Source: Archangium lipolyticum
GTDB lineage: Bacteria; Myxococcota; Myxococcia; Myxococcales; Myxococcaceae
Reading direction: 5' to 3'
NCBI RefSeq assembly: GCF_024623785.1
Contig: NZ_JANKBZ010000002.1
Location: forward strand, 558,001 to 622,000
DNA length: 64,000 bases
Shown here: one piece after another, positions 7,954 through 16,934 of the stretch
How the letters are laid out: every line of letters begins with the position of its first letter
Position numbering within the stretch: the stretch's first letter is position 1
Program-made: the position numbers and the translations under genes
Notes under the pieces: generated by a model
Told to the model about the DNA's origin: nothing
Databases searched by the model: none
The model's input: only the letters and a program-made list of their open reading frames with translations

Positions 7954-8919
7954 ATGATCGAGTTCCGAATCGAGGAAGACAGCGCGGGCATGCGGTTGGA
8001 CAAGTTCCTCCGCAAGAAGCTCGCGAACGTGCCCACCTCCCACCTCTTCAAGATGATTCGCGTGAAGAAGGTGCGGGTGAACGGGAAGCGGGCCCAACCC
8101 GAGCAGCCCCTGGCGGCCGGGGACACCATTTCCATCCGGGGGACGCAGGAGCAACTGCTCGCTCCCGCCAGCCCCGAGGAGCGTAAACCCCCACCCCCTC
8201 CCCCCGTGGACCCCAGCGAGCTGGTCATCCTCATGGAGGACGACTGGATGATGGCGGTGGACAAGCCGAGTGGGATGGCCGTCCACACCGGGAGTGGAAT
8301 CACCGGGGGGACGCTGGTGGACTACGTCCGGGCGCACCTGGGGCCCAAGGCGGTGAGAAACGACTTCGCGGCGAGCCCCGCCCACCGGCTCGACCGGGAG
8401 ACGAGCGGGGTCATCCTGGTGGCCAAGCGCCGGCCGGCGATGGTCCACTTCACGGAACTCTTCACCAACGGACACCCCCGCAAGAGGTATCTGACACTGG
8501 TCAAAGGGAAGATGCCGAAGGATTCAGGCGTCATTAACCTCCCGCTCGCCGAGCACCAGCAGACGGCCGAGTCCAAGGCCCGTCGCGGGGTGAACATGCA
8601 GGAGGCCGTGACGCGATGGAAGGTCATCAAGCAGTCGGGCGAGGCAGCCCTCCTCTCCTGCGTCATCGAGACCGGACGCACGCATCAGATAAGAAGGCAT
8701 CTGGCCGCCATCGGACATCCGGTGGCGGGGGACAAGAAGTACGGTGACTTCGCCTTCAATCGGGAAGTCCGGGCCCGGTGGGGCCTGAAACGTCTGTTCC
8801 TGCACGCCGAGTTCATTGAATTTCCCCACCCGGCTCATGGGGGCAAGGTGGCGGTGGAGGCGCGAATGCCCCCGGAGTTGAAGGACGTGTTGAAGCGAGC
8901 CGCGCTGGAACCCTCATGA
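7954..8919 (+). CDS. RluA-family 23S rRNA pseudouridine synthase
   Basis: 321 residues. An N-terminal S4 RNA-binding domain (AGMRLDKFLRKKL, RVKKVRVNGKR) is joined by a proline run to the catalytic domain, which contains HRLDRETSGV with catalytic Asp147 and the later RTHQIRRHL motif. This is the RluC-like arrangement that isomerises uridines in 23S rRNA; which uridine is modified cannot be read. The stop overlaps the PBP1A start by four bases (ATGA), so the two genes are probably translationally coupled. Start at ATG 7954 keeps the S4 domain whole. Confidence 0.9.
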   Translation: MIEFRIEEDSAGMRLDKFLRKKLANVPTSHLFKMIRVKKVRVNGKRAQPEQPLAAGDTISIRGTQEQLLAPASPEERKPPPPPPVDPSELVILMEDDWMMAVDKPSGMAVHTGSGITGGTLVDYVRAHLGPKAVRNDFAASPAHRLDRETSGVILVAKRRPAMVHFTELFTNGHPRKRYLTLVKGKMPKDSGVINLPLAEHQQTAESKARRGVNMQEAVTRWKVIKQSGEAALLSCVIETGRTHQIRRHLAAIGHPVAGDKKYGDFAFNREVRARWGLKRLFLHAEFIEFPHPAHGGKVAVEARMPPELKDVLKRAALEPS

Positions 8920-11495
8920 GTATGAATTCCGACAAGACCGATCGCTCCCAGTCGAAGCTGGTGCTCGACGGCGTGCCCCCGAAGCGCCGCTGGTGGGTGC
9001 GCCTCTTGAAGTTCGCCGCGTGGGCGACACTGACGGGCGCCACCGCCGCGGCGGTGGCCGTGGTGGGGGTGTACTACCACTTCTCCCAGGGGCTGCCGGA
9101 GATCCCCAAGGTGGACCAGTACTGGCCGCCCATCGTCACCGAGGTCTACACCGATGACGCGGTGCTGGCCGGCGAGTTCTACCACCAGCGGCGCAAGGTG
9201 GTGCCCTACGAGCGCATCCCCAAGCGGCTGGTGCAGGCCTTCATCGCCAGCGAGGACTCCAGCTTCTTCGACCACCACGGTGTGGACGTGTTGGGCACGG
9301 CGCGCGCCGGCTCCAAGACGATCATGAAGAAGCTGGGCCTGGGCGGCAGCATGCAGGGTGGCTCCACGCTGACGCAGCAGACGGCGAAGGCCGTGCTCAT
9401 CGGCGCCGAGGGCTACGAGAAGGCCACCGCCAAGAACCTCACGCGCAAGATTCGCGAGGCCATCCTCGCCCGGCGCCTGGAGGAGGCGCTGACGAAGGAG
9501 GAGATCCTCTACCTCTACCTCAACAACGTCTTCCTCGGGCACCACAGCTACGGCGTGCAGAGCGCGGCGGAGAACTACTACCGCAAGGACGTGCGCGACC
9601 TGACGCTGGGGGAGATGACGCTCATCGCGGGCCTGCCCCAGGCGCCCAGCCGCTACTCGCCCTTCCTGCGCCCGGAGGCGGCGAAGAAGCGCCGCTCGTA
9701 CGTGCTGCGCCGCATGTTCGACGAGGGGATGATCTCCGCGGAGGAGCGCAAGCAGGCCGACGAGGAGCCGGTGCGGGTGTACCCGGTGGAGGACGTCTTC
9801 CACGAGTTCGCCCCGTTCTTCACCGAGCAGGTGCGCCGCGACGTGGTGGAGCGCTACACCAACAAGGTGCTGCTCAACGAGGGTCTGAAGATCTTCGCCA
9901 CCATGGACAGCGAGCGTCAGCGCGGCGCGCAGGAGGCCGTGCTCGACGGGCTGATGTCCATCGACAAGCGGCAGGGCTTCCGCGGGCCGGTGATGCAGCT
10001 GGGCACGGAGCAGGAGCGCAAGGCCTTCATCGAGAAGTCCATCAAGGTGATGGGCGACGAGAAGCTCCAGGAGAACAAGCTGTACGTGGGCGTGGTGACG
10101 CGGGTGGATCCGGACGGCCAGGGCGCGGATGTGCAGGTGGGTCCGCACAAGGGCCTGCTGCCGCTCTTGGGCATGCGCTGGGCGCGCAAGGTGAACCCCG
10201 AGGGCTACTACCCGGGGCTGATGCTCACCTCCGTCAAGCGTGTGCTGACCGTGGGAGACGTGCTCGTGGTGCGCCACGTGGTGCAGAAGGAGCTCACGGA
10301 CGACAACGTCCAGTTCGACCGCAAGCTGGACAAGGAGATTCCCCAGGGCGTGCCGCTCTTCCGGCTGGAGCAGGAGCCGGAGCTGCAGAGCGCGCTGGTG
10401 TCCATCGATCCGCACCGCCAGTACCTCACGGCGATGGTGGGCGGGTACGACTTCGACGCCAACGAGTTCAACCGGGCCTTCCAGGCGTGCCGCCAGCCGG
10501 GCAGCTCCTTCAAGCCGCTAGTGTACTCGGCGGCGATGGAGCAGCTGGGGTGGACGGGCGCCACCATCATCGTGGACTCGCCCATCGTCGAGCACGACCC
10601 GGAGAGCGGCGTCAGCTGGAAGCCGGACAACTACAGCGAGGAGTTCCAGGGTGACGTGCTGCTGCGCACGGCGCTGGTGAACTCGATGAACATCCCCGCG
10701 GTGAAGACGTTCGCGGCGGTGGGCGTGAAGAACATGGCCGCGTGGAGCGAGAAGCTGGGCCTCACCACGCCGATGAACATGGACTTCTCGGCGGCGCTGG
10801 GCTCCTCGTGCGTGTACCCGTACGACCTGGCCAACGTGTACGCCACCTTCGACCGCTACGGCCGCAAGAAGCCCACGTACTTCATCCGCAAGGTGGAGGA
10901 CCGCTTCGGGCGCACGCTGGAGGACCACACGGCGTACGACGACGCCTGGGCGCCGCTGCAGGACCGGGTGGCGGCGGGCTATGCGCGCATGTTCGAGCCG
11001 GGCGAGCAGGTGATGAGCCCCGAGACGGGCTTCATCCTCACCTCGCTCTTGCGTGGCGTGGTGCAGGAGGGCACGGGCGGTCCGGCGCAGAAGCTGGGCA
11101 AGCCGGCGGCAGGCAAGACGGGAACGACGAACGACTCGTTCGACACGTGGTTCGCCGGCTATACGCGCGACCTGGTGACGGTGACGTGGGTGGGCTACGA
11201 CAAGAACGAGCACCCGCTGGGCCGCTACGAGACGGGTGGCCGCGCGTCGCTGCCCATCTGGCTGAGCTACATGAAGACGGCGCTGGCGGCCCGGCCCCAG
11301 GCCGAGTTCTGGCCGCCCGAGTGGCTGCGCGACGACATGCGGCTGCTGCGCATCGACAAGAAGACGGGGAAGCTCGCCTCGTCGGGGACGAAGGACGCCG
11401 TCAACATCTGGTTCAAGAAGGGCACGCAGCCCGAGGACGTGGCCCCGGAGAAGGGCCAGGTGGGCACGCAGGAATTCCTGATGGGCGCGCCGTAG
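8916..11495 (+). CDS. mrcA: Class A penicillin-binding protein 1A
   Basis: 859 residues. A cytoplasmic tail and one membrane anchor (about 34-55) precede the GT51 glycosyltransferase, which shows EDSSFFDHHGVD (catalytic Glu113), GGSTLTQQ and the helix KIREAILARRLE. An OB-like insertion follows, then the transpeptidase with SSFK (Ser530), a NSMN motif and KTGTT (Lys734). It polymerises and cross-links peptidoglycan at the inner membrane. The length is in the usual PBP1A range. It overlaps the pseudouridine synthase stop by four bases. A nine-base-pair hairpin encloses its stop codon. Confidence 0.93.
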   Translation: MSMNSDKTDRSQSKLVLDGVPPKRRWWVRLLKFAAWATLTGATAAAVAVVGVYYHFSQGLPEIPKVDQYWPPIVTEVYTDDAVLAGEFYHQRRKVVPYERIPKRLVQAFIASEDSSFFDHHGVDVLGTARAGSKTIMKKLGLGGSMQGGSTLTQQTAKAVLIGAEGYEKATAKNLTRKIREAILARRLEEALTKEEILYLYLNNVFLGHHSYGVQSAAENYYRKDVRDLTLGEMTLIAGLPQAPSRYSPFLRPEAAKKRRSYVLRRMFDEGMISAEERKQADEEPVRVYPVEDVFHEFAPFFTEQVRRDVVERYTNKVLLNEGLKIFATMDSERQRGAQEAVLDGLMSIDKRQGFRGPVMQLGTEQERKAFIEKSIKVMGDEKLQENKLYVGVVTRVDPDGQGADVQVGPHKGLLPLLGMRWARKVNPEGYYPGLMLTSVKRVLTVGDVLVVRHVVQKELTDDNVQFDRKLDKEIPQGVPLFRLEQEPELQSALVSIDPHRQYLTAMVGGYDFDANEFNRAFQACRQPGSSFKPLVYSAAMEQLGWTGATIIVDSPIVEHDPESGVSWKPDNYSEEFQGDVLLRTALVNSMNIPAVKTFAAVGVKNMAAWSEKLGLTTPMNMDFSAALGSSCVYPYDLANVYATFDRYGRKKPTYFIRKVEDRFGRTLEDHTAYDDAWAPLQDRVAAGYARMFEPGEQVMSPETGFILTSLLRGVVQEGTGGPAQKLGKPAAGKTGTTNDSFDTWFAGYTRDLVTVTWVGYDKNEHPLGRYETGGRASLPIWLSYMKTALAARPQAEFWPPEWLRDDMRLLRIDKKTGKLASSGTKDAVNIWFKKGTQPEDVAPEKGQVGTQEFLMGAP

Positions 11496-11505
11496 CGGCG
11501 CGCCC
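11483..11505. terminator. Hairpin enclosing the PBP1A stop codon
   Basis: Perfect nine-base-pair stem gggcgcgcc / ggcgcgccc with loop gtagc; the TAG stop is in the loop. It sits between convergent genes (PBP1A and the SDR). There is no T run on either side, so it may be a Rho-assisted or mRNA 3'-end-stabilising structure rather than a classic intrinsic terminator. Confidence 0.5.
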
Positions 11506-11525
11506 GCGGGCGGCGCCACCGTGCG

Positions 11526-12287
11526 TCAGCGCATCTTGCGCATGGTGGCGTCGAAGAGGGCGTTGGGCATCCACTTGAGCAGGCCCATGGCGCCCGCCGT
11601 CTGCCAGGGGAAGGCGTACTCGGCCTCCCCTCGGAGGATGGCCTTGCCCATCATCTCCACGGCCTCCTCCGTCTCCAGGAGGAAGGGCATGGGGAACTTG
11701 TTCTGGGCGGTCATCTCGCTCTTCACGAAGCCGGGGTAGATGCAGGAGACGCGCACGCCGGTGCCCTTGAGGTCCACGCGCAGGCTCTCCATGAAGGTGG
11801 AGAGGTAGGCCTTGGAGGCGGAGTAGGCGGCGTTGCGCCCCAGGCCCCGGTACGCGGCGAGGCTGGCCACGCCCACGACGTGTCCGCGCTTGCGCTCCAC
11901 CATGCGCGGGAGCACGGCACAGAGGGTGGCGGCGGCGCCGGTGACGTTGACGTCGATGAGCTGCTTCACCACTTCCCACTTGATGCGCCGGGCGTTGGTC
12001 TCGATGCCGGCGCCGGCGTTGGCGACGATCAGATCCAGCCCGCCGCAGGAATCATCCAGCTCACGGATGCGCGCGAGGGTGGTGTCCGCGTTGGCGACGT
12101 CCAGCTCAATGGGATCCACGGTGGCGCCGGCCGCGCGGGCCTCGTTGGCGAGCGCCTCCAGGTTCTCGCGGCGCCGGGCTGCGGCGTACACCTTGACGCC
12201 GCGCCGGGCGAACCAGAGCGCCAGCCCGCGTCCCAGGCCACTCGAGGCCCCCGTGATCAGCGCTGTCCGATAATTCATCTCCGCCAT
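11526..12287 (-). CDS. Short-chain dehydrogenase/reductase
   Basis: 253 residues. Nucleotide-binding motif TGASSGLG close to the N-terminus, NAGAG in the centre and the catalytic YSASK (Tyr and Lys four residues apart) identify a classical SDR using NAD(P)H. The start is set at ATG 12287 because a strong GGAGGGAG lies 5-12 bases upstream; the eight extra codons in front have no such site. It is the last gene of a minus-strand group (deacetylase, unknown, GST, SDR) with gaps of 46, 29 and 81 bases. Substrate unknown. Confidence 0.88.
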   Translation of the reverse strand: MAEMNYRTALITGASSGLGRGLALWFARRGVKVYAAARRRENLEALANEARAAGATVDPIELDVANADTTLARIRELDDSCGGLDLIVANAGAGIETNARRIKWEVVKQLIDVNVTGAAATLCAVLPRMVERKRGHVVGVASLAAYRGLGRNAAYSASKAYLSTFMESLRVDLKGTGVRVSCIYPGFVKSEMTAQNKFPMPFLLETEEAVEMMGKAILRGEAEYAFPWQTAGAMGLLKWMPNALFDATMRKMR

Positions 12288-12368
12288 GTTGCTCCCTCCG
12301 GGTGTTCGCACCTTCCTGCCATGGAAGGGCGGGGGAGGGGAGAGAAAGCGACGCGGCGCGTCGCGCCC

Positions 12369-13046
12369 TCACCGCTGCACGATGTTCTGCGCGCTCTTGA
12401 TGGCCTGGGTCTGGTCGGCGGACGTGTCGAGCTTCTGCACGTGCGGCACGGTCACACCCTTCTGGGCCGCGGGCCGCTGCTCGATGGCCGCCAGCCAGCG
12501 TTGCAGGTTCGGCAGCCCGTCGACGGACACGCCCGCCCATCCGTGGATGCGCACCCAGGCCCAGTTCGCGATGTCGGCGATGCTGTAGTCCCCCGCCAGG
12601 TACTCGCTCTCCCCGAGCCGGGTATCCAGCACCGTGTAGAGCCGCCGCGTCTCGTTCTGGTAGCGCTCGATGGCCGCCGGAATCTTCTCCGGGAAGTAGC
12701 GGAAGAAGACGTTGGCCTGTCCCTGCATCGGGCCCACGCCCGCCATCTGGAACATCAGCCACTGCGTCACCCGCGAGCGCCCCTTCCGATCCGTCGGCAG
12801 CAGCTTCCCCGTCTTCTCCGCGAGGTACAGCATGATGGCCCCCGACTCGAACACCGCGAAGTCTCCCTCCTCGCGGTCCACGATGGCCGGGATGCGCCCG
12901 TTGGGATTGATCTTCAGGAACCAGGGCTGCTTCTGCTCGCCCTTGCCGATGTCCACCGGGTGCACCGTGTAGGGCAGCCCCAGCTCCTCCAGCGTGACGG
13001 ATACCTTCCAACCATTGGGCGTCGCCCAGGTGTACAGGTCGATCAT
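12369..13046 (-). CDS. Glutathione S-transferase-like / disulfide-bond oxidoreductase (YfcG-like)
   Basis: 225 residues with a thioredoxin-fold N-terminal domain ([45 protein letters not shown]) and an all-helical C-terminal domain containing [19 protein letters not shown]. The TPNGxK start and NPxGxIP match the Nu-class GST/YfcG group, which use glutathione, often as disulfide reductases. The start at ATG 13046 has GAGGAG upstream; the longer frame would run into the preceding gene, so it is rejected. Cytoplasmic. Probably co-transcribed with the flanking unknown and SDR genes. Confidence 0.88.
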   Translation of the reverse strand: MIDLYTWATPNGWKVSVTLEELGLPYTVHPVDIGKGEQKQPWFLKINPNGRIPAIVDREEGDFAVFESGAIMLYLAEKTGKLLPTDRKGRSRVTQWLMFQMAGVGPMQGQANVFFRYFPEKIPAAIERYQNETRRLYTVLDTRLGESEYLAGDYSIADIANWAWVRIHGWAGVSVDGLPNLQRWLAAIEQRPAAQKGVTVPHVQKLDTSADQTQAIKSAQNIVQR

Positions 13047-13075
13047 CGGACAGCTCCTCTCGGGTAGGCGGGTGC

Positions 13076-13618
13076 TCAGGCCCCGAACAGCTTCTGGAGC
13101 ACCTCGCGGTGGTAGTTGGTACTGCCCACGTGCGTGGAATGCCACTTCGCCGACTGGCTCAGCCGGTTGACCACCGCCTCGAACTCGGACTGGCTCACGT
13201 CCCGCAGCGACATGTACAGGCGCGCCGTTCCCCTCAGGTACGAGAAGAGAGGATGTGGGTCATCCCCATCCGGCCTCCGGCGCAGTTGCCTGTAGAGCCG
13301 CTCGAATTCGTCATCCGTCTCGGCCTTGCCGATGGCCGCGCAGTAGTTGGCCGCCGTCGACTCCAGCAACAGGAAGAAGGGCTGGTACTGCGGCGGCGGC
13401 GTCCGGGACAGGTCCGGCGGCACCGCCGAGCCCGTCCACAGCTTCGTGAGGGGCTGGAGCGAGACCAGCATCAGCCCCTCGTTGCCCATTACCGGTACCT
13501 CGGTGCCCAGCTTCATCACCTTCTTGTTCTCGTCGCGCTGGATGGCCACCCGCAGCATCTCGGGTTGGTCCACCTTCAGGCCCGCGCGCTGCAACCTCTC
13601 CACGGCATCACGATCCAC
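13076..13618 (-). CDS. Hypothetical protein, 180 residues
   Basis: A GTG-started gene with a GGGGTGAG site upstream. The protein is soluble, has no signal peptide and no motif I recognise. It contains [20 protein letters not shown] and, later, [21 protein letters not shown] pair of helices ending in HREVLQKLF closes it. It sits 46 bases after the deacetylase and 29 bases before the GST on the minus strand, so it is probably a member of that operon. Codon use resembles the neighbours, so the gene is real; function unknown. Confidence 0.7.
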   Translation of the reverse strand: MDRDAVERLQRAGLKVDQPEMLRVAIQRDENKKVMKLGTEVPVMGNEGLMLVSLQPLTKLWTGSAVPPDLSRTPPPQYQPFFLLLESTAANYCAAIGKAETDDEFERLYRQLRRRPDGDDPHPLFSYLRGTARLYMSLRDVSQSEFEAVVNRLSQSAKWHSTHVGSTNYHREVLQKLFGA

Positions 13619-13664
13619 GTCTCACCCCAACACCCTCGAATGTCCTCGGAGTCTTCATTCCGTC

Positions 13665-14696
13665 TCACCCGCGCAGCACGGACCAGTAGGGCCGGAGCGC
13701 CTCGCGGCTGCTCCGGAGTGCCGCCGCCGCCCCCCGCGAGACTCCTCCCGGGTAGCTGTCCTTCGTCTCTTCCGCCATCACCTCCACGCAGGCGTGTACC
13801 GAGCGGGAAAGGCCCTCGAGTGAGTAGCCCCCCTCCAGCAGCAGCACCAGCTTCCCGCCGCACGCGCTCCGCGCCAGGTCCATCATGTCCGAGCACATGG
13901 CCGCGAAGCCGCGCTCGGTGAGCTCCATGCCGCCAAGCGGGTCCCTGTGGTGCGCGTCGAAGCCCGCGGACACCAGCACCATGTCCGGCTTGTAGGCCTG
14001 GGCCACCGGCAGGAAGAGATCCTGGTAGAGCGCCCCGTAGTCCGCGTCCTTCCCACCTTCCGGCAGCCCGCAGTTGAGAGTGTAGCCCTCGCCCGGGCCC
14101 GCGCCCACCTCGTGCGGCGCGCCCGTGTGCGGGTAGTAGGGGTACTGGTGCACCGACATGTAGAGCACGTCCCGCCGCCTCCAGAAGGCCGCCTGCGTGC
14201 CGTTCCCGTGGTGCACGTCCCAGTCCAGGATGAGCACCCGCTCGGCGCCCTGGCGGCGCGCGGCCTCCGCGGCGATGGCCACGTTGTTGAAGAGGCAGAA
14301 GCCCATGGCCTTGTCCGGCTCGGCGTGGTGCCCCGGGGGCCTCACCAGCGCGAAGGCATTGCGCGCCCGCCCCGCCATCACCTCCTCCACAGCCTGCACT
14401 GCCGCCCCCGCCGCCAGCACCGCCGCGTCGTAGCTGTCCGGCGACGTCACCGTGTCCGGATCGACGACCTCGTGCCGACCGCGCAGCCCCTCGAGGTACT
14501 CGCGCAGCCGCGGTGTGTGGACGGAGGCGAGCTCCTCCTCGGTGGCCGGCCGAGGGGTCCGGCGCTCGATTCCCCAGATGGGGTCGCGCTCCAACACGTC
14601 CAGGATGCGCGCCAACCGCGCTGGCCGCTCGGGATGCTCCTCGCCCGGGTCGTGCTTGAGGAAGAGCGGGTCGGTCAGCAGCAGCGTCTGGGTCAT
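13665..14696 (-). CDS. Histone-deacetylase-family amidohydrolase
   Basis: 343 residues carrying the zinc-amidohydrolase motifs of class II HDAC/acetylpolyamine amidohydrolase enzymes: RPPGHHAEPDKAMGFC, DWDVHHGNGTQ (metal ligands Asp and His), SAGFDAHHRDPLGG and LEGGYS. The reaction is removal of an acetyl group from a lysine or polyamine amine; the bacterial substrate is unknown. ATG 14696 has GGGAG eight bases upstream. It is the promoter-proximal gene of the minus-strand operon and faces the chemoreceptor gene across 144 bases. Confidence 0.9.
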   Translation of the reverse strand: MTQTLLLTDPLFLKHDPGEEHPERPARLARILDVLERDPIWGIERRTPRPATEEELASVHTPRLREYLEGLRGRHEVVDPDTVTSPDSYDAAVLAAGAAVQAVEEVMAGRARNAFALVRPPGHHAEPDKAMGFCLFNNVAIAAEAARRQGAERVLILDWDVHHGNGTQAAFWRRRDVLYMSVHQYPYYPHTGAPHEVGAGPGEGYTLNCGLPEGGKDADYGALYQDLFLPVAQAYKPDMVLVSAGFDAHHRDPLGGMELTERGFAAMCSDMMDLARSACGGKLVLLLEGGYSLEGLSRSVHACVEVMAEETKDSYPGGVSRGAAAALRSSREALRPYWSVLRG

Positions 14697-14840
14697 GGCG
14701 GGGGCTCCCACCCATCCAGTATGGCGTGCCTGGAATCGGGATGCCCGCTCTCTCTCTCTCCAGGCGGGGGACGGGCGAGGCCCACTGCCAGACGGACCGC
14801 CGGTTTCTTGCTCTCGCGGGGTCAACCTTCCTACAGTCCC

Positions 14841-16919
14841 ATGGCCTTGGTCCGACGCCTCAAGAAACCCGGTCTCCGGGTCACCCTCTTCGTCACCTTC
14901 ACGCTGGCTCTGGCCTTCATTCTCGGGGCCCTCCACCTGTCCATCTCCTGGATGGTCTCCGACTATCTCGAGACGAGACTGTTGGATCATGGCCGCAGCA
15001 AGGCCCGGGAGCTCGCGCGTGGCCCCCTCCAACAGGACACGGACCCACGCTCCCAACGGGCCATGAACGCCATTGGCTGGTTGCCGGAGTCGGATGCCGA
15101 CTTCACGTACGCCGCCATCATCTCCGGCACTGGGGAGATCTTCCTCGATGGAGGCCATCGGCCCGAGCAGCTCGAGTCCGTGCTCGGCCGGCTCGTCCAG
15201 CCGGGAGCGCCCTCGTCCTTCGAGCTGCCCAATGGGGACGTGCTCGTGTCCGAGGTGGTTCCCTCCCAGGGCGACACGTTGCAGCGCCGGGTCGTCGTGG
15301 TGGTGGACTTCTCTCCCCTGCGGGCCATCCTGGGCGAGCTCACCCTCCTGTTGATTGGTGCCTTCATCATCGGCCTGGGGCTGGTGGTGGGGCTCATCTA
15401 CGTCGTCACCCACCGGCTCATCCTCAAGCCGCTGGAGCGGATGATGGCGGTGGCGCGCAAGATGGCCGAGGGAGACCTGTCCGGCCGCGTGGTGGCGATG
15501 GACAACAGCACCGGAGGCGAGCTGGCACAGCTGGCCGAGGCGCTCGACGGCATCGGCCAGTCGCTGCGCAAGACGCTCGGCCAGGTGCGCGGCGTGTCCG
15601 AGGTGGTCTCCAACGTCATCGAGCAGCTCTCGCGCGCGGGCACCACCGTGTCCTCGGGCGCCTCCACCATCCAGGGGCGCGTGGAGGAGACGTCCTCCTC
15701 CATGGAGCAGATGCTGGCCAGCCTGCGCGGCATCGCGGAGAACGTGGAGGTCCTCTACCAGAGCGCCGAGGAGAGCAGCTCCTCCATCATGGAGATGGCG
15801 GCCACCAACGACGAGGTGGCGGAGAACGTCCAGGCCATGGCCGCCAGCGTGGAGGAGACCACCAGCGCCATCGAGGAGATGACCTTCTCCATCAAGGAGG
15901 TCGCCAAGAACATCGACGAGCTGCGCGACTCCACCGAGGAGACGTCCACGTCCATCAGCCAGATGGACAGCTCCATCGGCCAGGTGGAGGCCAACGCCAA
16001 CGAGACGGCGCGCCTGTCCGAGCAGGTGTCCGAGGACGCGCAGACGGGCGTGGAGGCCCTGCGCAAGACGATGCACGGCCTGGACCGCATCAAGGAGTCC
16101 ACGCGCGGCGCCGCGGGCGTCATCGACAGCCTGGGCCGGCGCATCTCGGAGATCGGCAACATCCTCAACGTCATCGACGACGTGGCCGAGCAGACCAACC
16201 TGCTGGCGCTCAACGCCGCCATCATCGCCGCGCAGTCGGGCGAGCACGGCAAGGGCTTCGCGGTGGTGGCCGATGAAATCAAGGACCTGGCCGAGCGCAC
16301 GGGCGCGTCCACCAAGGAGATCGCCGACCTCATCAGCCGGGTGCAGGACGAGAGCCGCAACGCGGTGCAGGTGATGAACCAGGGCGTGCGCAACGTGGAG
16401 GAGGGCGTGAACCTGGGCCGCGAGGCGGAGAGCACGCTGCGGAAGATCAACGACAGCGCGCAGAAGTCCACGCAGATGGTGAAGGCCATCGCCCGGGCCA
16501 CGGTGGAGCAGTCCAAGGGCAGCAAGCAGGTGACGCAGGCCATCCACCGCATCTCCGAGACGGTGTTGATGATCTCCAAGGCCTCCAACGAGCAGGCCAA
16601 GGGCGGCGAGCAGATCATGAACAGCGCCGAGCGGATGAAGGCCATCACCGCCCACGTGCAGCGCAGCAGCCAGGAGCAGGCGCACGGCAGCAAGCAGATC
16701 ACCCGCTCCATCGAGAACATCAACGAGATGGTCACCCACCTCAACCGCGCCCAGAAGGAGCAGACCAAGGGCAGCGAGCAGGTGCTCAAGGCGGTGGAGG
16801 CCATCAAGGGCGTGTCGGACCACCAGACGCGCTCGGTGAAGGCGCTGGAAGAGGCCATCGACAGCCTGCAGCGGCAGTCCGAGGTGCTTCGCGCCGAGAT
16901 CCGGCGTTTCAAGGTGTGA
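14841..16919 (+). CDS. Methyl-accepting chemotaxis protein
   Basis: 692 residues: membrane segment about 17-38, a periplasmic sensor of about 130 residues, second membrane segment about 168-195, HAMP (KPLERMMAVARKMAEGDLSG) and a long coiled-coil signalling domain. The hairpin tip reads EQTNLLALNAAIIAAQSGEH (about 450-470) followed by GKGFAVVADEIKDLAERTG, so Ile and Gln replace the Glu and Arg of the enteric trimer contact. It should pair with CheA/CheW-type partners, none of which are adjacent. The C-terminal portion has several KGSKQV/KGGEQI/HGSKQI repeats, typical of proteins of this class. Ligand unknown. Confidence 0.93.
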   Translation: MALVRRLKKPGLRVTLFVTFTLALAFILGALHLSISWMVSDYLETRLLDHGRSKARELARGPLQQDTDPRSQRAMNAIGWLPESDADFTYAAIISGTGEIFLDGGHRPEQLESVLGRLVQPGAPSSFELPNGDVLVSEVVPSQGDTLQRRVVVVVDFSPLRAILGELTLLLIGAFIIGLGLVVGLIYVVTHRLILKPLERMMAVARKMAEGDLSGRVVAMDNSTGGELAQLAEALDGIGQSLRKTLGQVRGVSEVVSNVIEQLSRAGTTVSSGASTIQGRVEETSSSMEQMLASLRGIAENVEVLYQSAEESSSSIMEMAATNDEVAENVQAMAASVEETTSAIEEMTFSIKEVAKNIDELRDSTEETSTSISQMDSSIGQVEANANETARLSEQVSEDAQTGVEALRKTMHGLDRIKESTRGAAGVIDSLGRRISEIGNILNVIDDVAEQTNLLALNAAIIAAQSGEHGKGFAVVADEIKDLAERTGASTKEIADLISRVQDESRNAVQVMNQGVRNVEEGVNLGREAESTLRKINDSAQKSTQMVKAIARATVEQSKGSKQVTQAIHRISETVLMISKASNEQAKGGEQIMNSAERMKAITAHVQRSSQEQAHGSKQITRSIENINEMVTHLNRAQKEQTKGSEQVLKAVEAIKGVSDHQTRSVKALEEAIDSLQRQSEVLRAEIRRFKV

Positions 16920-16934
16920 GAGGGGAGGGGCTCG

